A stretch of 19,445 bases of DNA from Prosthecobacter sp. (GTDB lineage: Bacteria > Verrucomicrobiota > Verrucomicrobiia > Verrucomicrobiales > Verrucomicrobiaceae), in the NCBI GenBank assembly GCA_025869455.1, contig JAOZVT010000104.1, positions 1 to 19,445 on the forward strand, read 5' to 3'. Shown piece by piece: positions 13,201 through 19,445 of the stretch. The translations under genes were made by a program, and so were the position numbers. Numbering within the stretch: position 1 is the first letter of the stretch; each line of letters opens with the position of its first letter. The notes beneath the pieces are model-generated. The model was not told the origin of the DNA, made no database searches, and was given only the letters and a program-made list of their open reading frames with translations.

Positions 13201-16189
13201 TCCCCCCTAACGAACCATAAACTTGAAAGGTATTGTCCGAGGTGCCATTTGAATTCAGACGACCTAATCTCAAATTTCCTTCCCTCTTTTCAAAGATAAT
13301 TTTACCGTCAGCTTGCAAGGCTAAACTTAGAATTTCAGACGAAGTATTCGAGGGTGAAACAAATGTATCATCAAGAGTCCCGTCCCTGTTCAAACGCGCT
13401 ATTCTCTGCCGGAACTGATCATCTACTTTTGAAAATGATCCATATATTAGCACCTTTCCATCTGGCTGCTGAAATAGACCAACGATTTCATTATCAACTT
13501 TCACTGAATGGAAGGATTCATCCAAGGCTCCACTCTGGAGTAACCGCGCTACCTTAAAACTCTGTCCATGAGAAGAACGGATACTAAGCACACCACAAAT
13601 CAAAAGCTTACCTTCCGAATCTTCCAATGCTGAATTAACCCAACCAAATACTGGAGATTGATAAGACAAGTCCAAATCTCCTGATGACAAAATTTTCAAA
13701 AGTCCCCGTGTCGGATAATTGGCACCTAAGGTGTTATTAAAGGATCCATTCAATAAAATACCTCCATCACCAAGCGCATCAAACCCAGTATAACCGAGAC
13801 CCGAACGTTGCCAAATAACATCACCGCTCGGCAGTAACTTTGAGCGCCCAGTAATCAAATTAAGATCTGGCAGTATCTGAACCTGTGGTAAGCCCCCATT
13901 AGGATGAAACTCACCATCTATAGTACCATCTGAATTCAGACGCCCATTTCCAAGTAAAATTTTCCCGTCTGGCTGTATGGCTAGATTAATTGCATAAGGC
14001 AACGAGACTTCTTGCTCTGATGAAAAGAGCAAATCTAAATCTCCTGCCACAGGAGGGCTGCGCAACACATTGATGGTGTATGCGATCCAGTTTTCACCAT
14101 CTAATGAACATATCTCAAGCACAATGGGCTGTGGGTTTAGCTCAAAGCTTAAGTTCAAATAAGAATCACCTATTTCTTGGCCATTGTATCTAATACGAGA
14201 GAACCCTCCAGGATTTCGTAACATTTCAAAGTACAATGTTGCAGAAGTTAAGTCTGACGGAATTCTTAAATAATATTTTGTCCGGTTTGGAACAAATGGC
14301 TGAGTAAATCGAACCCATTGGTCACCAACACCATCCTTTTCAGTTCCAATAATACTCATGTGATTGAGTCCAAATGTCGGACTTCTTCCTGTCATCTTCC
14401 CGAGGAGAGAAAATACAAGCTCTGTATTATCTTCCGCATTGCTAACAATAGTCATGACACCCCTCATTGTATTCTGCGAATATTCAAGTGGGTCCATAAA
14501 GACAGTAAACGCAGTTTCTTCTTCAGGTGCTAAAACACGGGCCATTGCATTCGTATCCACCGTTATTTTACAGTTAAGGATATTCGAAATATTTATACTA
14601 TCCAAACGAAGCAACGCGGAGCCGGTGTTACGAATTTTGAAAGTTCTTACTGTATAATCATTCCCATAATCATAACTTCCAAGGTCGTCTGTATGCTCAG
14701 TTCCATCAGGATCTTCGAAAACGATTTGAGGTTGATCGACGCCAATACTGGTCATTGTCTCCACAATACCGTAACAAGCATTCCGATACCCGCCGCATGT
14801 TCTTGCCCGAGCGCGCACATAACCATGATTGGGTAAGCTTAATTGGTCAAGTTCCCAACCATTATCAATCCGACTACCTTGTCCTAACATCTGCCAGTTG
14901 ACACCATCTTCACTAAACTCAAAACGAACCGCCAACGCCTCAGGCGTTGATCCGCCACGCAGCCATTCAATACGAGAACTGCCAGTTACCAATAGACTAT
15001 CTGTGGCAGGATCGTTGTTGAAGCGATGAAGGAGTTTACGGGTTATAGTAGATTGATTAACGGTGGACCAATTATACCAACTAGTGCCTATAAGTATTTG
15101 CCCATTTTTCTGCAATGCAATGCTATAAACATTCTCCCCTATGATGCTTTTCGCTGATATATTTGGACTCACAAAACCATAATCATAATCCCCATTCTTG
15201 TGCAGCCGAATCACATTTCTGGGTGGATAATTAACTACACCACTTCCTACTATCATCTTTCCATCAGCCTGTACGGCCATTGAACGTATGCTGGCAGAAA
15301 AAGGCGGAGTAGGCGAGCGAATGAAATCTCCATTGATCGATAAACGCACAAGGCCATACAAGCCTGTTTTATTAAGTATATTAAACGCCCCACCAACAGT
15401 AACATCCCCTTCATGATGAGGAATAATACAGTAAACATACCCTAGACTTGGCGTAATCGTCAGATTAGGTATAAAGGATAAATCAAGACTACCATCCACA
15501 TTAAGGCGAGCCAGAGCTTCCCTTGATTCGCCATTCAGCATGGTAAATTTTCCACCTACTAATATCTGCTGATTATCCTGTAACGCCAGAGTATAAACGG
15601 CGCCATTAACATCTGGAGAAAAACTTTCATCCAAACTGCCATCTGTATTTAACCTAGCTAACCTGGGTCGAGAGACACCATTGACGGTTGTAAAGTCACC
15701 CCCAATAATGATTTTATCGTCTGACTGAAGAGCTAAAGCCGAAACATCACCCACTGATATCTGAGCTGAAAATGTCGGATCGATACTACCATCAGGATTA
15801 AGTCGCTGAATACCTTTATAGTCAGTCAAAGCAGCACCGGCAATATTACCAGCCACCAGAATTTTTCCATCCCACAACTGAGCTATGATTTTTGCGCGCA
15901 GATTGATGTTGGGAGCATCGAAGGATTTAGACAGTTCTCCTTCCGGTAATATCTCTTCAATTAATTTATAGGCCCCATAGGTCTCCTGTGAGAAAGGTGG
16001 CCCCCCCACCAAAATATTTCCATTGTTCTTCACCGCTATTCCAGAAACTTCTCCGCCATAGTATGATGTATAAAGATTCGGGCTAAAGCTCTCATCGGTA
16101 TCTCCTGGGGCAGCGTTTGAAGAAACGCAGAGCAAGAGGATCAGAAGCAAAATTTGGGAAAGCGTACGCATTGGGGGGGTATTGGGCAT
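10235..16189 (-). CDS. Giant exported delta-60-repeat / choice-of-anchor-D / Ig-like protein
   Basis: This 1984-residue protein has a signal peptide (core LILLLILLL-type, about residues 8-26). Modules in order: about seven delta-60 (DUF5122) propeller repeats (48-390; best example 151-190, with ARLNTDGSLDESF); an RGGSTPEA beta module (400-480); a choice-of-anchor-D/ASPM-SPD-2-Hydin domain (485-600); a cadherin-like beta-sandwich (605-710); a second delta-60 propeller (730-1025); a second RGGSSPEA module (1040-1115) and anchor-D domain (1120-1237); an FnIII-like domain (1245-1335); a Big/tandem-95 domain (1338-1430, LANDEDADGDSL); a BACON-like domain (1432-1512); a putative Ig (1515-1600, PPGLSI..TGLITGIPT); and a beta-rich C-terminal module (1603-1984). 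It is probably cell-surface or secreted; binding or adhesion is inferred. The start could instead be Met7 (ATG at 16171). Coding sequence is AT-richer in the N-terminal two thirds. Confidence 0.85.
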   Translation of the reverse strand: MPNTPPMRTLSQILLLILLLCVSSNAAPGDTDESFSPNLYTSYYGGEVSGIAVKNNGNILVGGPPFSQETYGAYKLIEEILPEGELSKSFDAPNINLRAKIIAQLWDGKILVAGNIAGAALTDYKGIQRLNPDGSIDPTFSAQISVGDVSALALQSDDKIIIGGDFTTVNGVSRPRLARLNTDGSLDESFSPDVNGAVYTLALQDNQQILVGGKFTMLNGESREALARLNVDGSLDLSFIPNLTITPSLGYVYCIIPHHEGDVTVGGAFNILNKTGLYGLVRLSINGDFIRSPTPPFSASIRSMAVQADGKMIVGSGVVNYPPRNVIRLHKNGDYDYGFVSPNISAKSIIGENVYSIALQKNGQILIGTSWYNWSTVNQSTITRKLLHRFNNDPATDSLLVTGSSRIEWLRGGSTPEALAVRFEFSEDGVNWQMLGQGSRIDNGWELDQLSLPNHGYVRARARTCGGYRNACYGIVETMTSIGVDQPQIVFEDPDGTEHTDDLGSYDYGNDYTVRTFKIRNTGSALLRLDSINISNILNCKITVDTNAMARVLAPEEETAFTVFMDPLEYSQNTMRGVMTIVSNAEDNTELVFSLLGKMTGRSPTFGLNHMSIIGTEKDGVGDQWVRFTQPFVPNRTKYYLRIPSDLTSATLYFEMLRNPGGFSRIRYNGQEIGDSYLNLSFELNPQPIVLEICSLDGENWIAYTINVLRSPPVAGDLDLLFSSEQEVSLPYAINLAIQPDGKILLGNGRLNSDGTIDGEFHPNGGLPQVQILPDLNLITGRSKLLPSGDVIWQRSGLGYTGFDALGDGGILLNGSFNNTLGANYPTRGLLKILSSGDLDLSYQSPVFGWVNSALEDSEGKLLICGVLSIRSSHGQSFKVARLLQSGALDESFHSVKVDNEIVGLFQQPDGKVLIYGSFSKVDDQFRQRIARLNRDGTLDDTFVSPSNTSSEILSLALQADGKIIFEKREGNLRLGRLNSNGTSDNTFQVYGSLGGIVLQKNGQILIQGGSNYYVNNVLIHGLARIHNDPATESLTVPDASSILWLRGGSSPEARRVYFECSANGGESWTNLGLAHYISGGWELTGLSLPPNGTIRARAVIQSGPYNRSSGMVESLADFSFPPAAMALETAEGQTWVSGEDCDFGSVGLGGMSRCSFTLKNTGETQLRGISLQIEGADAGDFRLLNPLISSLPKAGEQTLSFLFNPTKLGHKQAVAMIYNETAGDVPVEIHLLGSGIKGNSPQVKSLPANTVLATSVIMNGTVNPKGFPHDVFFEYGLTKDLGTLIEANPTHVEGTQGLTVHAEVTGLLPNTRYFYRVRAAGQVGGAVGTILNFISGNHAPVARPDTLSLFRGPSLYLDVLANDEDADGDSLTIASFSSVEPAGVGTLTRIGNALLFVYGEASGYPTFTYQVKDSRGALSEPAQVIIKPISGDLLGVTSELIQAQGKTFIFGLMVYGASWKVEGLPSWIKLNATEGFGDFLFNVTVLPNPSTKPRTSQIKIGYLSYDVTQSGVMLPELSSPTLPLPPAQVGADYTLEIPTLNLPVIYQVKNLPPGLSINGDTGLITGIPTKAGTYSLTINARNAAGKAPEAISFDLMVEALPDAFIGRYQGIISVDETAEHLGGRFELLTTSSGSFSGKVTLGTKAESFKGVISVEGSNPTEFSATASLPGKTEVRTVNLSYSQVATPKMHLELLSGDVVTHQGSGWGIPWNGKTQLATAFAETYSFRLSPSESDEVQPQGYGFGTFTIAERTGAVKASGRAADGSAFVCSSLLGESGEVMIYQSLYKQRGSLTGKLSITAAESTSANSLGGQVSWIKLPTEGKGKDLIYRDGFGPVTLSAAGGTLPALESGTVIMNLTGGEEDNAELKLAAGGLDESQQVAVTVSNPSAKGTKNLVKVESNDIQLAFSRLDTKKGSFNGSFTLTGSSARLNRKSNFLGQLVRVGVEIRGYGYFLLSDLPGEGETLKSSPIQSGAVLFQPKPVP
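12482..15028 (-). repeat. Internal duplication within the giant protein gene
   Basis: Residues 388-600 (15028-14390) and 1024-1236 (13120-12482) are diverged copies of one unit. Each begins at the end of a delta-60 propeller: HRFNNDPATDSLLV versus ARIHNDPATESLTV. Each continues with IEWLRGGSTPEA versus ILWLRGGSSPEA, then NGWELDQLSLPNHGYVRARA versus GGWELTGLSLPPNGTIRARA, and ends in an anchor-D domain. The preceding propellers are also alike, so the duplicated block probably covers propeller, beta module and anchor-D domain. Confidence 0.8.
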
Positions 16190-16217
16190 TATCTTATTCC
16201 CTATCCGTCAAGGTCAA
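16188..16217 (-). promoter_or_regulatory. Candidate promoter of the giant exported-protein gene
   Basis: TTGACC (16217-16212) and GATAAT (16193-16188) on the minus strand are separated by 18 nt, each matching its sigma-70 hexamer at 5/6 positions. The -10 element overlaps the first ATG (16189), so transcription would begin near 16181, downstream of it. That would make Met7 (16171) the real start, with a leader of about 10 nt. Placed by eye. Confidence 0.4.
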
Positions 16218-16314
16218 GTGCAGCATTTCAGATAAAGATAACACTTAGACCGTTCGTTTTATGGTCCTTTTCATGGGGTTTCGCACCTTGGACAACGGGT
16301 ATTCGATTCAAGAA

Positions 16315-16329
16315 AGGTTTGAGAAACCT
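16315..16329. repeat. Small inverted repeat upstream of the PurC-like gene
   Basis: AGGTTT-GAG-AAACCT is a perfect 6-bp inverted repeat about 59 bp before the ATG at 16388. The rest of the 198-bp divergent gap (16190-16387) holds the promoter candidate for the giant gene, a tandem GTCAAG repeat at 16207-16218 and a weak AAGGGG ribosome-binding candidate at 16372-16377. I see no small gene there. Confidence 0.25.
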
Positions 16330-16387
16330 ACGTGCCCCCTCTTGCAAATGGGTCGGGTCGCACTGAAAACTAAGGGGTACACTGACC

Positions 16388-17698
16388 ATGCCCTACCCTG
16401 CCTCTGCCCCTACCAGCCTTGATTTGTCCCAGCTTGGGGAGCCCGTCTATCGCGGCTCCGTGCAGCATCTCTATGCAGTCCCTGATCATCCCGCCTTCAT
16501 TGTGTGTGAAACCACCCCTGCGGGTTCGGTCTTTGATGTGGGCAGCATTTTCAGCATTGAGGGCAATGACCTGAACCGCGCGATCTTCCGTCATGCGATG
16601 TATTCCCGGCTGACGCAAGCGTCCACGTGGCAGCGCGTGCAGGCGGCTTTGCTGAAAACGGACATGCTGGGCGTGACTTGGCGTGATCAACTGATGGACG
16701 GCCCGCTGCAAACGATGCTGGAAACCGGGGCACATACTCACCATGTGGGGATGCTGGATGGGAAGACGGGCGAGATCGCCACCAGTGGCATGCCTGAAAC
16801 GCCAAGCTGCTACAATGTGGTGCGTCGCTTTCCGGTGATGAAGCCGCCGCAGCGGAATGTGATGGGCAATTTTGTGTTCGATTACGCGCAGTTTCACCAG
16901 AGCCGTACTTATGTGGTGCCTCTGGAGTACATTGTGCGTTTTGGCGTGACCAGTGGCAGCAGTGTGCTGCGCAAGTATGAGGCGCTGAGTGAAAAAGAGC
17001 AGCGTGCCTTTGAGCAGGAGCTGGGTCTGACGGGCCCGATGAAGGCCTGGCAGATGCTGGATCGTCCTATTTATGATCTGACCAGCAAGTATGAGCCGGA
17101 AGATCGCGCCGTGAGTAAGCAGGAAGCCCTGCTGATGTCTGGCCTGAGCGCCCAACATTTCACAGATACCATCAAGATGGCTCTTTTAGGAGCGTGGGCA
17201 GTGAGGGATCTGCTGGATGAGATCGGCCTGCAACTGTGGGATCTGAAGTGGGAGTTTGCCGTGGATCGCGAGGAGTTGTTCTTTGTGGATACGATCGATG
17301 CCGATAGCTTCCGAGCCACCAGTACGGTGCCTGTGGATGGTCACAACCTCATCATTCACTACAACAAGCAGGCCATGCGCGATTACTATCGTCTGGTCTG
17401 TGCGGACTGGTATGCGGGGATCAATGCCGCGAAGGCCGAGGCGCAACGTCTAGGCACCGCTTTCAAACAGGTGCTGAAGGAAGGTCAGGCGGCGGGCATT
17501 TATCCGGCGACACCGGATGTGGATCCAGCTTTCCTGGATCTCCAGGCGCGGAAGACGGCGCTGATCAAACAGCACGTGCTGGGTGAAAAAGATGCGGTAG
17601 CCATCCGCGAAGGACTGGTGGAAACCGGACTGGCGGAAGCGGAGTTTTATCGCGGCAAGGGATTGCTGGAGGACTTGCTGAAGCTGAACGCGATTTGA
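16388..17698 (+). CDS. SAICAR synthetase-like (PurC family) protein, divergent
   Basis: The 436 residues can be matched to PurC (PF01259), which joins CAIR and aspartate using ATP in purine synthesis. By-eye correspondences to E. coli PurC: YRGSVQHLYAVPDHPAFIV (21-39) to YRGKAKTVYSTENPDLLVL; VVPLEYIVRFGVTSGSS (176-192) to the PVECVVRNRAAGS loop; LWDLKWEFAVD (283-293) to the LVDFKLEFGL strand (Asp285, Lys287, Glu289); and FVDTIDADSFR (299-309) to GDEFSPDGSR. Odd features: both lysines of the first loop (E. coli Lys11 and Lys13) are Ser24 and Gln26, and the protein is about 200 residues longer than E. coli PurC, through internal insertions (around 95-165 and 195-225) and a C-terminal extension from about 345. 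It may be this lineage's PurC or a paralogue with another substrate. It has a strong terminator of its own. Fold assignment is fairly sure, reaction is not. Confidence 0.75.
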   Translation: MPYPASAPTSLDLSQLGEPVYRGSVQHLYAVPDHPAFIVCETTPAGSVFDVGSIFSIEGNDLNRAIFRHAMYSRLTQASTWQRVQAALLKTDMLGVTWRDQLMDGPLQTMLETGAHTHHVGMLDGKTGEIATSGMPETPSCYNVVRRFPVMKPPQRNVMGNFVFDYAQFHQSRTYVVPLEYIVRFGVTSGSSVLRKYEALSEKEQRAFEQELGLTGPMKAWQMLDRPIYDLTSKYEPEDRAVSKQEALLMSGLSAQHFTDTIKMALLGAWAVRDLLDEIGLQLWDLKWEFAVDREELFFVDTIDADSFRATSTVPVDGHNLIIHYNKQAMRDYYRLVCADWYAGINAAKAEAQRLGTAFKQVLKEGQAAGIYPATPDVDPAFLDLQARKTALIKQHVLGEKDAVAIREGLVETGLAEAEFYRGKGLLEDLLKLNAI

Positions 17699-17727
17699 AG
17701 AGGCCTGAATTGAGGCAACTCTATATC

Positions 17728-17760
17728 AAAACGGCACACGAAGTTCGTGTGCCGTTTTTT
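17728..17760 (+). terminator. Intrinsic terminator after the PurC-like gene
   Basis: A 14-bp perfect stem (AAAACGGCACACGA paired with TCGTGTGCCGTTTT) around a 3-nt loop ends in a T6 run at 17755-17760. The A-tract on the 5' side gives a T4 run on the other strand, so it may also stop transcription arriving from actP. Confidence 0.9.
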
Positions 17761-17771
17761 GTAACTTGAGA

Positions 17772-17799
17772 GGTTAGCGGTGAATCGTCACCGCTAACC
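17772..17799. terminator. Second hairpin between the convergent genes
   Basis: GGTTAGCGGTGA and TCACCGCTAACC form a perfect 12-bp stem with a 4-nt loop, 28 bp beyond the actP stop. It has no adjacent T run in either direction. It could assist termination of actP in tandem with the hairpin at 17728-17760, or protect the transcript end. Confidence 0.5.
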
Positions 17800-17826
17800 A
17801 AGAGTTGCTCCGCTGAAGCAAATGCC

Positions 17827-19401
17827 TCAGTGAGCGGTAGCTTTTTCGGAACCCAGGCCTGTGTGAGCGCGAACGCTGAGTTCGGAGAACTTAGCTTCTG
17901 CTTCGAGGTCACGTGGGGTGAGGATGGTGCCCAGGTAGGCAGCCAAGAAACCCAGGGGGATGCTGACAATGCCTGGATTTGCCAGAGGGAAAATGGCGCC
18001 CTCTTTGCCGAAGATGCCGCTCGGGCTGATCAAGATCAGCACGATTGAGGCGAGCAAGCCAACCACGAGACCTGCGACGGCCCCAGTGGTATTGAAGCGC
18101 TTCCAGAACACGCTGAAGATGATGACAGGTAAGTTCGCACTGGCTGCCACTGAGAAGGCCAAACCAACCAGAAAGGCCGCATTCACACTAGGACCAAGGT
18201 AGATGGCGATGCCGATGCTCGCTGCGCCGACGACGAAGGCGGTAATGCGAGCGACTTTGATTTCAGCTCCAGGACGGTTTTCTTTGCCGTGATGGATGAC
18301 GTTCGAATAGAAGTCATGGGCAAAGGAGGCCGAGGCGCTCATGGTTAGACCCGCCACAACAGCCAGGATGGTGGCAAAGGCCACGGCACTGATGAAGGCA
18401 AAGAAGAGTTCGCCCCCCAGAGCCTCAGCCAAAAGAGGTGCGACCATGTTCGGGTTTGGAGCACCCGTCTCAGTCAGGATGACGGATTTTTTCAGGATGG
18501 TCGCAGCACCAAAGCCGAAGAAGGTGGTCATGATGTAAAACACACCAATGATGGCCATGGCCCAGACGACACTGGAACGTGCGGTCTTAGCATCTGGCAC
18601 GGTGTAAAAACGCACCAGGATGTGAGGCAGACCCGCTGTGCCGAGCACAAGGCCAAGCCCAAGAGAAACGAGATCTAACGGCCCCCAAGGCCCCGCAGCG
18701 GCAATGCCGAATTTCAGCCCGGGTTCCAGAAGGTTTTTCGGAGCTTCCGTGCCTGCGTAATCTGCCTTGGAAACGGCATCAAAGAAAGCAGTGAGGCTGA
18801 AGTGATGGTATTGAAGGACGAGGTAGCTGAGAATAATAGCACCGCCCATGAGCAGGAGAGCTTTGACGATCTGCACCCAGGTCGTGGCCAGCATGCCACC
18901 AAAGACCACATAAACGAGCATGAGCACACCCACACCAATCACGGCTGGGGCAAAACTAATGCCGATCAATCGCTCGATGATCACACCCGCACCGAGCATC
19001 TGGGCGATCATGTAGAAAGTAGAAATGATCAAGGTGCTCAGCGATGCCATGGCGCGCACCGGACGCGGCTTCATACGATAGGCCAAAAGATCAGCCATGG
19101 TGTACTTGCCAGCGTTTCTCAAAGGCTCAGCCACGATCAAAAGCACCGTGATGTAAGCCACCAGGAAGCCGACCGAGTACATGAAGCCATCGTAACCAGA
19201 GAAACAGATCATCCCGGAAATCCCCAGGAAGGAAGCGGCGCTCATGTAGTCACCAGCGACGGCGAGTCCATTTTGCCAACCGGTGATGCTACGGCCAGCG
19301 GCGAAGTAGGCGCTGGCTCCAGTGTTGCGTTTAGCGGCCCAGAAAGTGATCAGCAACGTGAGTGCCACGAAGCTGAGGAACATGATGAGGGAAATAGTCA
19401 T
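17827..19401 (-). CDS. actP: Cation/acetate symporter, SSS family
   Basis: This 524-residue sodium:solute symporter with about 13 membrane helices closely follows E. coli ActP along its length. Shared segments include ITGWQNGLAVAGDYMSAASF (39-58), FSGYDGFMYSVGFLV, FGGMLATTWVQIVKALLL, GTAGLPHILVRFYTVPDA, FISAVAFATILAVVAGLT and a C-terminus (HTGLGSEKATAH) that matches the E. coli ending QTGFGVEQGRAH. It would import acetate and other short carboxylates with a cation at the inner membrane. Unlike E. coli ActP it lacks the cleavable N-terminal signal sequence and starts at the first helix. In many genomes a small DUF485 (YjcH) gene lies just upstream; only 44 bp are visible there, so this cannot be checked. 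The leader (TTTTTCTCCCGA) has no Shine-Dalgarno sequence. It converges on the PurC-like gene. Confidence 0.93.
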   Translation of the reverse strand: MTISLIMFLSFVALTLLITFWAAKRNTGASAYFAAGRSITGWQNGLAVAGDYMSAASFLGISGMICFSGYDGFMYSVGFLVAYITVLLIVAEPLRNAGKYTMADLLAYRMKPRPVRAMASLSTLIISTFYMIAQMLGAGVIIERLIGISFAPAVIGVGVLMLVYVVFGGMLATTWVQIVKALLLMGGAIILSYLVLQYHHFSLTAFFDAVSKADYAGTEAPKNLLEPGLKFGIAAAGPWGPLDLVSLGLGLVLGTAGLPHILVRFYTVPDAKTARSSVVWAMAIIGVFYIMTTFFGFGAATILKKSVILTETGAPNPNMVAPLLAEALGGELFFAFISAVAFATILAVVAGLTMSASASFAHDFYSNVIHHGKENRPGAEIKVARITAFVVGAASIGIAIYLGPSVNAAFLVGLAFSVAASANLPVIIFSVFWKRFNTTGAVAGLVVGLLASIVLILISPSGIFGKEGAIFPLANPGIVSIPLGFLAAYLGTILTPRDLEAEAKFSELSVRAHTGLGSEKATAH

Positions 19402-19445
19402 TCGGGAGAAAAAGAGTGGGGATTAAATCTACTGAGGGGGTTACT

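Noticed and set aside
10235..16189. Repeated sequence that could suggest a CRISPR array or tandem DNA repeats.
   Set aside because: The periodicity is at the protein level (about 50-60-residue delta-60 units, diverged) within one open reading frame; there are no identical spaced DNA repeats.
16154..16366. A 70-codon frame in the gap between the giant gene and the PurC-like gene.
   Set aside because: There is no ribosome-binding site and no recognisable motif, and it overlaps the start of the giant gene.
16370..17158. A 262-codon open frame on the minus strand opposite the PurC-like gene.
   Set aside because: It is antisense to a gene with recognisable PurC motifs; its His/Arg/Gln-rich sequence has no domain pattern and it ends in the divergent promoter region.

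Overview
The window suggests a member of the Verrucomicrobiota, perhaps near Prosthecobacter or Verrucomicrobium. This is an inference. It rests on the very large exported delta-60/choice-of-anchor-D protein with a beta-rich C-terminal module that I associate with that phylum, on a detached nuoH-N block, and on the general protein character. No rRNA, tRNA, CRISPR array or insertion sequence was recognised. Gene density is high: the longest gap without a gene is the 198 bp between the giant gene and the PurC-like gene (16190-16387).

Layout. Positions 1-351 (minus) hold the start of a secreted esterase cut by the window edge. Positions 432-8020 (minus) are an uninterrupted block nuoH-I-J-K-L-M-N, the membrane arm plus the NuoI ferredoxin-like subunit of respiratory complex I. 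Gaps are 3-21 bp and nuoJ/nuoK overlap by one base. The peripheral-arm genes nuoA-G are not next to it: a divergent TRIC/UPF0126 channel-like gene (8173-8790, plus) lies upstream of nuoH. The 152 bp between nuoH and that gene contain a perfect CRP-type palindrome, a candidate promoter in each direction, a GC-rich hairpin and an AT palindrome. A twin-CDGSH iron-sulfur protein (8792-9037, minus) follows, then pyrD (9118-10149, minus), the quinone-linked dihydroorotate dehydrogenase. Positions 10235-16189 (minus) encode a 1984-residue exported multidomain protein. A divergent SAICAR-synthetase-like gene (16388-17698, plus) ends at a strong intrinsic terminator, facing an ActP-type sodium/acetate symporter gene (17827-19401, minus).

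How the genes fit together. Complex I and the quinone-dependent PyrD both feed electrons into the quinone pool. ActP would bring in acetate as a carbon source, and the CRP-type site could link respiratory gene expression to carbon or redox status. PyrD and the PurC-like protein belong to pyrimidine and purine synthesis. The giant protein and the esterase are exported and unrelated to these pathways.

Most notable points: NuoM lacks the otherwise conserved TM7 lysine and WLPDAH-type motif while NuoL and NuoN keep theirs; the CRP-type palindrome; two 7-nt G/C homopolymers at the very start of the giant surface-protein gene, together with its internal duplication and base-composition shift; the PurC-like protein with both N-terminal nucleotide-site lysines replaced; and many start codons preceded by pyrimidine-rich leaders instead of a Shine-Dalgarno sequence. 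I see no defence island, phage or other clearly new multi-gene system.
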